A DNA stretch of 64,000 bases from Nitrospirota bacterium (GTDB taxonomy: Bacteria; Nitrospirota; Nitrospiria; Nitrospirales; Nitrospiraceae): assembly GCA_013388555.1 (NCBI GenBank), contig JACAFD010000068.1:1-64000 (forward strand), in the 5' to 3' direction. A model generated the notes under the pieces. The model had not been told where the DNA came from and did not search any database. It saw nothing but the letters and a program-made list of their open reading frames with translations. The number at the start of each line of letters is the position of its first letter. The stretch's first letter is position 1. A program made the position numbers and the translations under genes. Positions 16,063 to 26,332 of this stretch are shown here, piece after piece.

Positions 16063-16289
16063 CGGAAGACGGCCCAGTGTAACGTGGCCGGAGTTTACTG
16101 AATGCCTACGAGGCTGTCAAGCTGGCAACTTAAGACCGGGAACCCCCAAAAGGCTGAAGGTTTAGGCCATGTAAAAATGAACGATGGAGAGTCTGAGCCG
16201 CTGCCTTGTTATAGGATTAAGAGAGAGGATGTTGTATACTGCCAGAATTACTTTCGGAGGCAGCGCCGTCCGTCCTGAACGATAACATC

Positions 16290-19013
<2,724 letters not shown>

Positions 19014-19101
19014 AGAGGCTCGGCTGACGAAGGGCGTGGACCTTCGGCGTCGCCATGATGCGACGGGTCTCCACGGCTACTGACCCGTAGCACACCTCAT
19101 C

Positions 19102-19148
19102 ACGCACGACGCTGAGACTGCGCTGCGCGCCGCAATGCCGTCGTGCGT
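19102..19148. terminator. 10-bp inverted repeat downstream of secA
   Basis: ACGCACGACG (19102-19111) pairs perfectly with CGTCGTGCGT (19139-19148), about 90 bp after the secA stop; the 27-nt loop is GC-rich. There is no U-tract. The 340 bp between secA and the antitoxin gene hold no other gene. Confidence 0.4.
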
Positions 19149-19192
19149 ATGCACCAGCAGCTACATATCATATGGCCGACGCCATGTCGGAC

Positions 19193-19224
19193 GCCTCAGT
19201 CCACATCCCTTCCAGCCGAGCCGA
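19193..19224 (+). repeat. 32-bp direct repeat flanking the RelBE module, left copy
   Basis: Begins GCCTCAGTCCACATCCCTTC and matches 19920-19951 at 31 of 32 positions. The two copies bracket the toxin-antitoxin pair, 727 bp apart. Confidence 0.7.
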
Positions 19225-19353
19225 AGAGAGAAAATAAAAATAGGAGGATTGCGGCTGTTCAGTGAGTGAGCGCCATTGCTTGACCCCACCGAAGGCCTCA
19301 CAGATAATGGCGGAGCGACCTTAGGATGCTAGCCGAACGAAGGAGGACGAGTG

Positions 19354-19554
19354 ATGTCGACTGCCGTCAAAATGGAAGTCAGTCCGGAAACGATTATCCG
19401 GGCCGTCAAGAGCATGAAGAAGTCCGCCCGACAAGTGTTCTTGGAGGATCTCATCGCAGCTACTTCCCCCGAGTACCTTCAAAGCATTCGCGAAGCTCGA
19501 CGAGACTTTAAGGTAGGCAAAGTGAAATTGCACAGGCAGGTCTTTGGCCAGTGA
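19354..19554 (+). CDS. Antitoxin of a RelBE/ParE-type module
   Basis: 66 aa, ATG 19354 (AGGAGG seven bases upstream; a GTG at 19351 is also possible). Helical, with no strong DNA-binding motif visible (SPETIIRAVKSMKKSARQVFLEDLIAAT). It is called an antitoxin because it directly precedes and overlaps a RelE-like toxin gene. Expected to neutralise the toxin and repress the operon. Confidence 0.65.
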   Translation: MSTAVKMEVSPETIIRAVKSMKKSARQVFLEDLIAATSPEYLQSIREARRDFKVGKVKLHRQVFGQ

Positions 19555-19805
19555 AGTACCGGCTGGTATACACCCACCGTGCAATCAGAGATATCGATGC
19601 GCTCGACACGAGCATTAAGCAACGCATCGGCAAGACCCTCCTTCGCTACGAGTCCGACCCTCTCCAGCATGCCGAATCCCTCAGACAGTCTGAGTTGGGT
19701 TCATACCGATTTCGGATCGGTGACTACCGTGTCGTGTTTGACCTTGAGGGGGATGAGATCGTGATTCTGCGTGTTGGCCACAGAAGAGAAATCTACAGAC
19801 GATAG
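19551..19805 (+). CDS. RelE/ParE-family toxin
   Basis: 84 aa, GTG start overlapping the antitoxin stop (GTGA). RelE fold pattern: YRLVYTHRAIRDIDALD, KTLLRYESDPLQHAESL, GSYRFRIGDYRVVFDLEGDEIVILRVGHRREIYRR. The C-terminal R and Y of the last strand, typical of mRNA-interferase RelE/YafQ-type toxins, are present. It probably cleaves mRNA at the ribosome when freed from its antitoxin. Confidence 0.85.
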   Translation: MKYRLVYTHRAIRDIDALDTSIKQRIGKTLLRYESDPLQHAESLRQSELGSYRFRIGDYRVVFDLEGDEIVILRVGHRREIYRR

Positions 19806-19919
19806 GGGTTTAACAACGTTCGCCAACACCAGGACGTTGGTGTCGATGCAACCCTCACCGGCCAGTCCGAGCAGCTGCGACTTCCGCGGTCCCCGCTTAT
19901 CCGGCAAAGTACGTAAGGA

Positions 19920-19951
19920 GCCTCAGTCCACATCCCTTCCAGACGAGCCGA
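19920..19951 (+). repeat. 32-bp direct repeat flanking the RelBE module, right copy
   Basis: 31/32 match to 19193-19224. The rest of the 412-bp gap 19806-20217 has no gene; a minus-strand frame there begins like a PIN domain (CIDTNVLVLAN) but does not continue as one. Confidence 0.7.
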
Positions 19952-20217
19952 GATGAGCGATAGAACTTGAAGCGATAAATCGCGCTCCTTTGAAGCTCGT
20001 GCTTCAGCTTCACGGGCGATCGAGTCGGGGTGCTGAACAGGAATTAAAGCAGCCTCATGGATTCAGCCGATTGAACATTTCCTCCTTATTTCACCTTGAC
20101 TTATGGATCAATCTGAGGCTACCATAGAGTATTTTTCGGCCAATCACGATGGGTGGATTTTACCCGTTGTGTTGCATTGGTGTTCCCGCTTAAGCCGGTT
20201 AGCGGAGGAAGGGAGTA

Positions 20218-21402
20218 GTGTCTGTGACGACTGGACACCCTCAACTCGTCGCTGCCATTGCGTCTGAGATTACTTCTTCAGGTCCAATCCCCTTTGCCCG
20301 GTTCATGGAACTGGCGCTCTATCACCCTCGGTTCGGCTATTACATGCGCCAACCGGACGCTGCGGATCAGGAACGTATCGGCTGGTCCGGCGATTTCTAC
20401 ACCAGCTCCGATGTCCATCCGATACTCGGGGAGGCCCTGGCCAAACAAGCGATTCAAATCGATGCCATGATGGGCTCTCCTGAGCCCTTTACCGTCGTGG
20501 AGATGGGGTCCGGAAAAGGCTTACTCGCCCAGCACTTCTTGTCAGCCTGTCAGCGTGAGTCGAATGTGTTCTGTCAGCGTCTTCGTTACGTCCTGATTGA
20601 ACGGAGTCCCGCTATGCGGGAACTGCAGCGCAGAAATCTGGATCCCTGGCTTAGCAGGCCTGGCCTCGTCACTTGGGTTGAAGGTCTCGATGGACTGGCT
20701 CCGGACAGCGTGTCCGGTTTGTTCCTCAGCAATGAACTGGTGGATGCTTTCCCAGTGCATCGTATTCAAGTCACGGCTGGTCGGACCGAAGAGCTATATG
20801 TGGATTACCGAGAGGGGCGGTTTGTGGAATGTCTCAGGCCCCTATCCACGACCCGGCTCGATCAGTATCTACAGAAACTCGGCAGCACATGGCCGGAGGG
20901 CTATCGAACCGAGGTGAATCTCCAAGCGATGGATTGGATGGAACAGGTAGCGCAACGTATCGATCGTGGATTCGTGGTGACCATTGATTATGGCCATACG
21001 GCACAGGATCTCTATGGGCCTGAGCGGAGAAACGGCACGTTCCTCTGCTATTTTCAACAATTGACGAACGAAGATCCCTTCATGCGGGTCGGAGAGCAGG
21101 ATATGACGGCCCACGTAGATTTTTCGTGCCTGGCCGCCGCCGGTGAGGAGCAGGGACTCCATGTCACGGGATTCACCAACCAAATGAGTTTTCTCATGGG
21201 GCTCGGCGTGGAAGACATGATCGGAGAATTGGAGCCGGAGAGCCAGGAGCTTCGGGCCGCGATTCATCTCCTGAAGCCTGATGGTATGGGCAGCACGTTT
21301 AAGGTGCTCATTCAACATAAGGGAATAAGGTATCCGGAGCTGGACGGGTTGAAATTCAAACCTTTCTTTGGCTCGGCACTCGCCGTGGGTGCGACTGGAT
21401 AA
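20218..21402 (+). CDS. midA: MidA/NDUFAF7-like SAM-dependent methyltransferase (complex I assembly factor family)
   Basis: 394 aa, GTG start after GGAGGAAGGGA. DUF185 family: N-terminal FARFMELALYHPRFGYY and SGDFYTSSDVHPILGEALA, SAM loop VVEMGSGKGLLAQHF, SNELVDAFPVHRI and VVTIDYGHTAQDLY. Mitochondrial NDUFAF7 dimethylates an Arg of NDUFS2 during complex I assembly. Here the gene lies 40 bp upstream of nuoA, in the same direction, which strongly suggests the bacterial protein acts on NuoD. The target Arg (in LHRG) is conserved in the NuoCD of this locus. Confidence 0.85.
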   Translation: MSVTTGHPQLVAAIASEITSSGPIPFARFMELALYHPRFGYYMRQPDAADQERIGWSGDFYTSSDVHPILGEALAKQAIQIDAMMGSPEPFTVVEMGSGKGLLAQHFLSACQRESNVFCQRLRYVLIERSPAMRELQRRNLDPWLSRPGLVTWVEGLDGLAPDSVSGLFLSNELVDAFPVHRIQVTAGRTEELYVDYREGRFVECLRPLSTTRLDQYLQKLGSTWPEGYRTEVNLQAMDWMEQVAQRIDRGFVVTIDYGHTAQDLYGPERRNGTFLCYFQQLTNEDPFMRVGEQDMTAHVDFSCLAAAGEEQGLHVTGFTNQMSFLMGLGVEDMIGELEPESQELRAAIHLLKPDGMGSTFKVLIQHKGIRYPELDGLKFKPFFGSALAVGATG

Positions 21403-21442
21403 TGCACCATCTATCATTAACCATCAACCATAGGGTTTACTG

Positions 21443-21814
21443 ATGGGTAACGCAGCTATTCCAGAAAACTACATACCGATTCTCTTGTTTTTCGGCATCG
21501 CGCTCGCCTCTGTTGGTGGCGTTCTGCTGGTTGGCTCGTTCATCCGGCCGAGTCGTCCCTATCGAGCCAAGCAGGCTCCCTATGAGAGCGGAAGTCCGCT
21601 GTTTTCCGACGCACGCATCCAGTTTCCCATGCGCTATTACATCATCGCGATGCTGTTCGTCGTGTTCGATGTCGAGGTTATTTTCATGATCCCCTGGGCC
21701 GTCAGGTTTCAATCGCTTGGCCTGCTGGGACTCATCGAAATGCTTGTCTTTCTCGGAATTCTATTGGTCGGATTCTGGTACGCCTGGAAGAAGGGGGCGC
21801 TTGAATGGGACTAA
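21443..21814 (+). CDS. nuoA: NADH-quinone oxidoreductase subunit A
   Basis: 123 aa, three transmembrane segments. Conserved YESGSPLFSDARIQFPMRYYIIAMLFVVFDVEVIF, with the acidic FDVE of TM2 and the cytoplasmic loop near the quinone site. Membrane arm of complex I. First nuo gene, directly after midA. Confidence 0.97.
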   Translation: MGNAAIPENYIPILLFFGIALASVGGVLLVGSFIRPSRPYRAKQAPYESGSPLFSDARIQFPMRYYIIAMLFVVFDVEVIFMIPWAVRFQSLGLLGLIEMLVFLGILLVGFWYAWKKGALEWD

Positions 21815-21819
21815 AAGAT

Positions 21820-21848
21820 CGTAAGGCGTTAGGCGTGAAACGTAAGGG
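21820..21848. repeat. Word repeat family B (7-base words), one arm, nuoA-nuoB junction
   Basis: GTAAG GCGTTAG GCGTGAA ACGTAAG GGG in strict period 7. No complementary arm before nuoB. Confidence 0.75.
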
Positions 21849-21860
21849 GTCTCCCCCATT

Positions 21861-22340
21861 ATGAGCTTTCCGGAGCGACAGTTTGAAGCGAATATTCTGA
21901 CGACCAATCTGGACGCGGTCGTGAATTGGTCACGCAAGTCGGCTTTGTGGCCGATGACGTTCGGCCTCGCCTGTTGCGCCATTGAAATGATCGCGACGGT
22001 GTCGTCGCGGTACGACCTGGACCGGTTCGGCGCCGGCGTCTTTCGAGCTTCACCGCGGCAGGCCGACCTCATGATCATCGCCGGCACGGTGGCGCGCAAG
22101 ATGGCGCCGGTGATCCGCCGTATTTACGACCAGATGCCGGAACCACGGTATGTCATTTCTATGGGTTCCTGCGCCACCTCAGGCAACCACTACAACAGTT
22201 ACGCGGTGGTCCAGGGCGTGGACCAGATTATTCCAGTCGATGTCTATGTGCCGGGCTGTCCACCCCGCCCTGAAGCGTTGCTTGACGGAATACTGAAGTT
22301 GCAGGAAAAGATTCAACGGGAGAAGGTGTTCGTGAAATAG
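21861..22340 (+). CDS. nuoB: NADH-quinone oxidoreductase subunit B
   Basis: 159 aa. The N2 [4Fe-4S] ligands are visible: the tandem Cys in [22 protein letters not shown] and [14 protein letters not shown]. Connects the peripheral arm to the quinone pocket. Full length for the family. Confidence 0.98.
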   Translation: MSFPERQFEANILTTNLDAVVNWSRKSALWPMTFGLACCAIEMIATVSSRYDLDRFGAGVFRASPRQADLMIIAGTVARKMAPVIRRIYDQMPEPRYVISMGSCATSGNHYNSYAVVQGVDQIIPVDVYVPGCPPRPEALLDGILKLQEKIQREKVFVK

Positions 22341-22343
22341 CTC

Positions 22344-22420
22344 GCGAGACGGGCGAGACAAGCGGGAAATGCGAGACTGGCAAGGCGTGCTTTTCTCGCA
22401 AGTCCCGCGCTTCTCGCGTG
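22344..22420. repeat. Word hairpin family C (9-base words), nuoB-nuoCD junction
   Basis: Left arm GCGAGACGG GCGAGACAA GCGGGAAAT GCGAGACTG; right arm of complementary words TCTCGCAAG TCCCGCGCT TCTCGCGTG. The element ends 8 bp before the nuoCD ATG and leaves no normal ribosome site. Confidence 0.8.
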
Positions 22421-22428
22421 TAAGAACT

Positions 22429-24180
22429 ATGAAAGCGCTACTCGACAACCTGAAGGCGAAATTCCCGGACGCGATCCTCGCGACCCGCGTCGACGCCGCA
22501 CGGGCCGAGACTTCTATTTCCGTGGCCGCTGCGCGCCTGTTGGATATTGCGCGCTACTTGCACGATGCGCCGGAAGCAGCCTTCGATCATCTGACCGATA
22601 TCTGCTCGGTCGACTATCCCGAGGACCAGCTGCGGTTCGAAGTCGTCTATCACTTGCACTCGCTTCCGCTGCAACAGCGGCTTCGCCTCAAGGCGCGCAT
22701 CGCGGAGGACGATCCGACGGTCGCGTCCGTCACGGGAATCTGGAAGGGCGCCAACTTCCTGGAGCGCGAAGTGTACGACATGATGGGCATTCGCTTTTCC
22801 GGCCATCCCGATCTGCGGCGGATTTTGCTGCCGGAGGATTATGCCGAGGGCTACCCCTTGAGAAAAGACTTTCCGGCGGAAGGGCGAGGCTGGCGGAGCC
22901 AGTTCGACTTCATCCCGAGATTCGACGAGACTCCGCTGGATGTCGTCGAGAGCGAGATCTCCGAGGAGAAGAAGGACACATTTCGAGCTGAACTTGGCAC
23001 ACCAGGCCCTGGACGGAAAGAGGAATTGTTGCTGAACATGGGGCCACAGCATCCGAGCACCCACGGTGTGTTGCGGGTCGTGCTGATGTTGGATGGAGAA
23101 CGGGTCGTGAAAGCCACGCCAGACCTTGGCTATCTGCATCGAGGTGTTGAAAAACTATCCGAGGGATTGACCTACATGCAGATCATCCCGCACACGGACC
23201 GGCTCGACTATGTCTGTGCTATGTCCAATAACTACGCATACGTGCGCGCGGTAGAAAAACTCCTGGCGATCACGGTGCCGATCCGGGCCGAATACATCCG
23301 GACCATCGTGGCCGAGATGCAACGCATTGTCGGGCACCTCTTCTGGCTCGGCACGCAGGCGCTCGATATCGGGGCCATGACCGTGTTCTTCTGGACCTTC
23401 AGAGAACGCGAAGTCCTGCTCGACATGTTCGAAAAACTCTGCGGAGCCCGTCTGACCTTGAACTACTATCGCATCGGCGGCGTCGATAGCGATTTCACAC
23501 CTGAGTTGGTCCAACGAATGAAGGCGTTCCTCGAAATCTTTCCCGAAAAAGTCAAGGAATACGACTCGCTCATTGCCTCCAATCGCATCTGGCTCGGCCG
23601 CACGAAAAATGTGGCCCTGCTCTCGGCCGAGGACGCGATCAACTTCGGCTGCACAGGGCCGGTCTTGCGCGGGTCGGGTGTCGCCTATGATGTCCGCAAG
23701 GCGGAACCCTACGGCGTGTACGACAAAGTCGATTGGGAGGTGCCGATCGGCAAGAACGGTGATACCTACGACCGGTACTGGATCCGCATGGAAGAAATGC
23801 GGCAGAGCGCCAGGATCATTGCGCAATGTCTTGATCAGCTGCCGGAAGGGCCGATCATAGCCGATTCGCCGCAGCATATCCCGCCGCCCAAGGAGCTGGT
23901 CATGCGGGACATGGAGAGCTTGATCCATCATTTCATCATTTATACCCATGGTATCAAGCCGCCGAAGGCAGAGACTTACTGTGCGACTGAGGCTCCCAAA
24001 GGAGAGTTGGGATTTTTCATCGTGAGCGACGGCAGTCCCCGTCCCTATCGACTGAAGATTCGCTCCCCTTCATTCGTGCATATGGGCGCCTTCGATCACA
24101 TGGCGCGGGGCTACCTGATTTCCGACATCATCACGATCTTCGGAACCTACGACGTGGTCATGGGAGAATGTGATCGATGA
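22429..24180 (+). CDS. nuoCD: NADH-quinone oxidoreductase subunits C and D, fused
   Basis: 583 aa from ATG 22429; an in-frame ATG at 22369 lies inside the word repeat and is rejected. NuoC domain about 1-180 (GIWKGANFLEREVYDMMGIRFSGHPDLRRILLPEDY, PLRKDFP), short linker, NuoD domain about 215-583 (MGPQHPSTHGVLR, LGYLHRGVEKL, RLDYVCAMSNNYAY, MESLIHHF, APKGELGFFIVSDG, C-terminal GECDR). The fusion also occurs in enterobacteria. The Arg in LHRG, residue 238, corresponds to the NDUFS2 Arg methylated by NDUFAF7, whose homologue opens this operon. Confidence 0.97.
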   Translation: MKALLDNLKAKFPDAILATRVDAARAETSISVAAARLLDIARYLHDAPEAAFDHLTDICSVDYPEDQLRFEVVYHLHSLPLQQRLRLKARIAEDDPTVASVTGIWKGANFLEREVYDMMGIRFSGHPDLRRILLPEDYAEGYPLRKDFPAEGRGWRSQFDFIPRFDETPLDVVESEISEEKKDTFRAELGTPGPGRKEELLLNMGPQHPSTHGVLRVVLMLDGERVVKATPDLGYLHRGVEKLSEGLTYMQIIPHTDRLDYVCAMSNNYAYVRAVEKLLAITVPIRAEYIRTIVAEMQRIVGHLFWLGTQALDIGAMTVFFWTFREREVLLDMFEKLCGARLTLNYYRIGGVDSDFTPELVQRMKAFLEIFPEKVKEYDSLIASNRIWLGRTKNVALLSAEDAINFGCTGPVLRGSGVAYDVRKAEPYGVYDKVDWEVPIGKNGDTYDRYWIRMEEMRQSARIIAQCLDQLPEGPIIADSPQHIPPPKELVMRDMESLIHHFIIYTHGIKPPKAETYCATEAPKGELGFFIVSDGSPRPYRLKIRSPSFVHMGAFDHMARGYLISDIITIFGTYDVVMGECDR

Positions 24181-24188
24181 GCAGGAAT

Positions 24189-24280
24189 GTCATCGGTCAA
24201 AGGTCATTGGTCATTCGATTTGAGTTAAGGATGACTCTTGCACCTTCATCATTGACAAATGACCAATGACGGGTGACCAA
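24189..24280. repeat. Word hairpin family A (7-base GTCANNN/TGACNNN words), nuoCD-nuoE junction
   Basis: Left arm GTCATCG GTCAAAG GTCATTG GTCATTC; a spacer of about 45 nt; right arm TTGACAAA TGACCAA TGACGGG TGACCAA. It fills almost the whole junction. Confidence 0.85.
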
Positions 24281-24295
24281 AAAGTAACAACTGCT

Positions 24296-24838
24296 ATGAA
24301 ACTGTCCGAAAAATATAGAGACGAGATAGCCGATATCTTGGGTCGCTATCCGGTGCGGCGTTCGGCGTTGATTCCGTTGCTGTACCTGGCGCAGCGGGAG
24401 GAGGGCTTTGTGTCGGAGGCGGCGATGAAGGAGATCGCGGGGCTCTTGCGGCTGACCCCGCCCCAAGTCTATGAGACGGCCACGTTCTATACGATGATCA
24501 ATCTCAAGCGCGTGGGAAAGTTTCATCTCCAAGTCTGCAAGTCCCTGATGTGCGCGCTGGCCGGGTCCGACACGGTGATCGGATGGGTCAAGACGAAACT
24601 TGGAATCGGACCGGGAGAGACGACGTCCGACGGACTCTTTACCCTCAGCGCGGTCGAATGCCTCGCGGCTTGTGGCACTGCGCCGATGATGCAGGTGAAT
24701 GAGGATTATTACGAACGGCTCACAGAAGACACATTCGACCGAATCCTGGTCGATCTCAAGAGAGACGGGACCTGTTCGCTCAAGAGCGGCCCGTTTATGT
24801 GGCCTGAACCGGCGAACGCCGTGAGGCGTGAAACGTAA
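24296..24838 (+). CDS. nuoE: NADH-quinone oxidoreductase subunit E
   Basis: 180 aa from ATG 24296; an ATG at 24266 in the same frame belongs to the repeat. Thioredoxin-like [2Fe-2S] N1a subunit with ligands in CKSLMC and CLAACG; ALIPLLYLAQREEGFVSEAAM and PPQVYETATFYTM are family hallmarks. The last residues (AVRRET) and the stop are encoded by the start of the following family B word repeat. Confidence 0.96.
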   Translation: MKLSEKYRDEIADILGRYPVRRSALIPLLYLAQREEGFVSEAAMKEIAGLLRLTPPQVYETATFYTMINLKRVGKFHLQVCKSLMCALAGSDTVIGWVKTKLGIGPGETTSDGLFTLSAVECLAACGTAPMMQVNEDYYERLTEDTFDRILVDLKRDGTCSLKSGPFMWPEPANAVRRET

Positions 24839-24900
24839 GGCGTGAAGGTTAGAAAGGCCTCAAGGTTTCGCCTAACCCCTCACGCCTGACGCCTAACGAG
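24821..24900. repeat. Word hairpin family B (7-base words), nuoE-nuoF junction
   Basis: Left arm GCGTGAA ACGTAAG GCGTGAA; right arm CCTAACC CCTCACG CCTGACG CCTAACG. The left arm includes the nuoE stop codon. Confidence 0.85.
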
Positions 24901-24906
24901 AAAAAG

Positions 24907-26214
24907 ATGCCCAAGCACGAATTTATATTATTCAAGAATATGATGCAGCCAGGCTATGCCGGCTCGCTCCAAGAATACGAGCGGGCCGGCGGCTACCAGG
25001 CCCTCCACAAGTTCATAGGGAAAGTGCCGCCGGCCGAAGTCACCATGGCGGTGATGAAGTCCGGGCTCCGGGGGCGCGGCGGCGCAGGGTTCCCGACCGG
25101 TGTGAAATGGGGCTTCCTGCCCAAGGACTATCAGGGCCCGCGCTATCTCTGTTGCAATGCGGACGAGAGCGAACCGGGCACGTTCAAGGATCGCCAGCTC
25201 ATGGAGCGAGATCCTCACCAGTTATTGGAAGGCATTGTGCTTACCTGCTACGCGATCGGGGCAGAATCAGCCTATATCTATATACGGGGTGAGCTGATTC
25301 TCGCGGCGAAGATTTTGGAGCAGGCGATCGAGGACGCACGGGCTGCAGGTTATATTGGAGCAAACATCCTGGGCACAGGGATTACCGCCAATGTGTGGGT
25401 GCACCGGGGCGCCGGAGCCTATATTTGCGGAGAAGAAACGGCATTGCTGGAGTCGCTGGAGGGCAAACGCGGCTTGCCGCGCTTCAAGCCCCCCTTCCCT
25501 GCGACACACGGTCTCTACAACAAACCGACTGTGGTGAACAACGTCGAGACCCTGGCGAACATTCCTCATATTCTCGGCCGAGGCCCCGAATGGTTTGCAT
25601 CGATCGGTTCCCCGCCGAAGAGCACCGGCACCAGAGTCTTCTGCGTCAGCGGTCATGTCAAGCGGCCCGGGAACTACGAGATGCCCATGGGGATCTCGTT
25701 CCGTGAACTGATCTATGAGGTCGCCGGAGGCATGCGGTCGGACAAACCGCTCAAGGCCTTCATTCCGGGAGGGGCGTCCGCGCCGTTCCTCACGCCGGAC
25801 CATCTCGACGTCAAACTCGATTTTGAGTCCGTTGCCGCCGCCGGCTCCATGCTCGGATCCGGGGGGGTGACCGTGATGGAAGAGGGCACTCCCATGGTAT
25901 GGGCCGCGCTCCGCCTGATGGAGTTTTTCTATCACGAGTCTTGCGGGAAGTGCAGTCCCTGTCGTGAGGGAAGTTCCTGGCTGGTCCAGACCATGCGCCG
26001 AATCGTCGCAAAGCGGGGACAGATGGAAGACCTTGAAACCTTGGTCGATCTATGCAAGAACATCGAAGGGCGAACGGTCTGCGCGTTCGGAGATGCGGCG
26101 GTTGCGCCGATCATGAGTACGCTCAAGTATTGGCGTTCTGAGTACGTCACCCTGATTCAGGAAGCGGAGGCGGCGAATCTTATCAAGCTAGAACCGGCGG
26201 GAGCTAAACGCTAA
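24907..26214 (+). CDS. nuoF: NADH-quinone oxidoreductase subunit F (NADH/FMN-binding)
   Basis: 435 aa. FMN/NADH site GLRGRGGAGFPTGVKWGF, GAGAYICGEETALLESLEG, and the N3 [4Fe-4S] ligands ESCGKCSPCREG plus the downstream Cys in RTVCAFGDAA. Electron entry module with NuoE and NuoG. Confidence 0.98.
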   Translation: MPKHEFILFKNMMQPGYAGSLQEYERAGGYQALHKFIGKVPPAEVTMAVMKSGLRGRGGAGFPTGVKWGFLPKDYQGPRYLCCNADESEPGTFKDRQLMERDPHQLLEGIVLTCYAIGAESAYIYIRGELILAAKILEQAIEDARAAGYIGANILGTGITANVWVHRGAGAYICGEETALLESLEGKRGLPRFKPPFPATHGLYNKPTVVNNVETLANIPHILGRGPEWFASIGSPPKSTGTRVFCVSGHVKRPGNYEMPMGISFRELIYEVAGGMRSDKPLKAFIPGGASAPFLTPDHLDVKLDFESVAAAGSMLGSGGVTVMEEGTPMVWAALRLMEFFYHESCGKCSPCREGSSWLVQTMRRIVAKRGQMEDLETLVDLCKNIEGRTVCAFGDAAVAPIMSTLKYWRSEYVTLIQEAEAANLIKLEPAGAKR

Positions 26215-26221
26215 ATGATTA

Positions 26222-26332
26222 GTCAATGGTCAGTGGTCATCAGTCAATCGTGAGAGGGCACACGAATCTGGATCTTCCTGCACCATTGACTATTGACCAG
26301 TGACTTTTCGAAATGACGAGTGACGAATGACC
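26222..26332. repeat. Word hairpin family A, nuoF-nuoG junction
   Basis: Left arm GTCAATG GTCAGTG GTCATCA GTCAATC; spacer of about 40 nt; right arm TTGACTA TTGACCAG TGAC..., ATGACGAG TGACGAATGACC. The candidate nuoG start at 26327 is the ATG of the last word. Confidence 0.85.

Noticed and set aside
16201-16289. Sigma-70 promoter for secA around TATACT (16235)
   Set aside because: The only TTG-type upstream hexamer is 23 bp away, too far for a standard spacer.
19701-19907. A minus-strand frame starting like a PIN toxin (CIDTNVLVLAN)
   Set aside because: Only about 12 residues resemble PIN; it overlaps the RelE toxin and lacks later acidic motifs.
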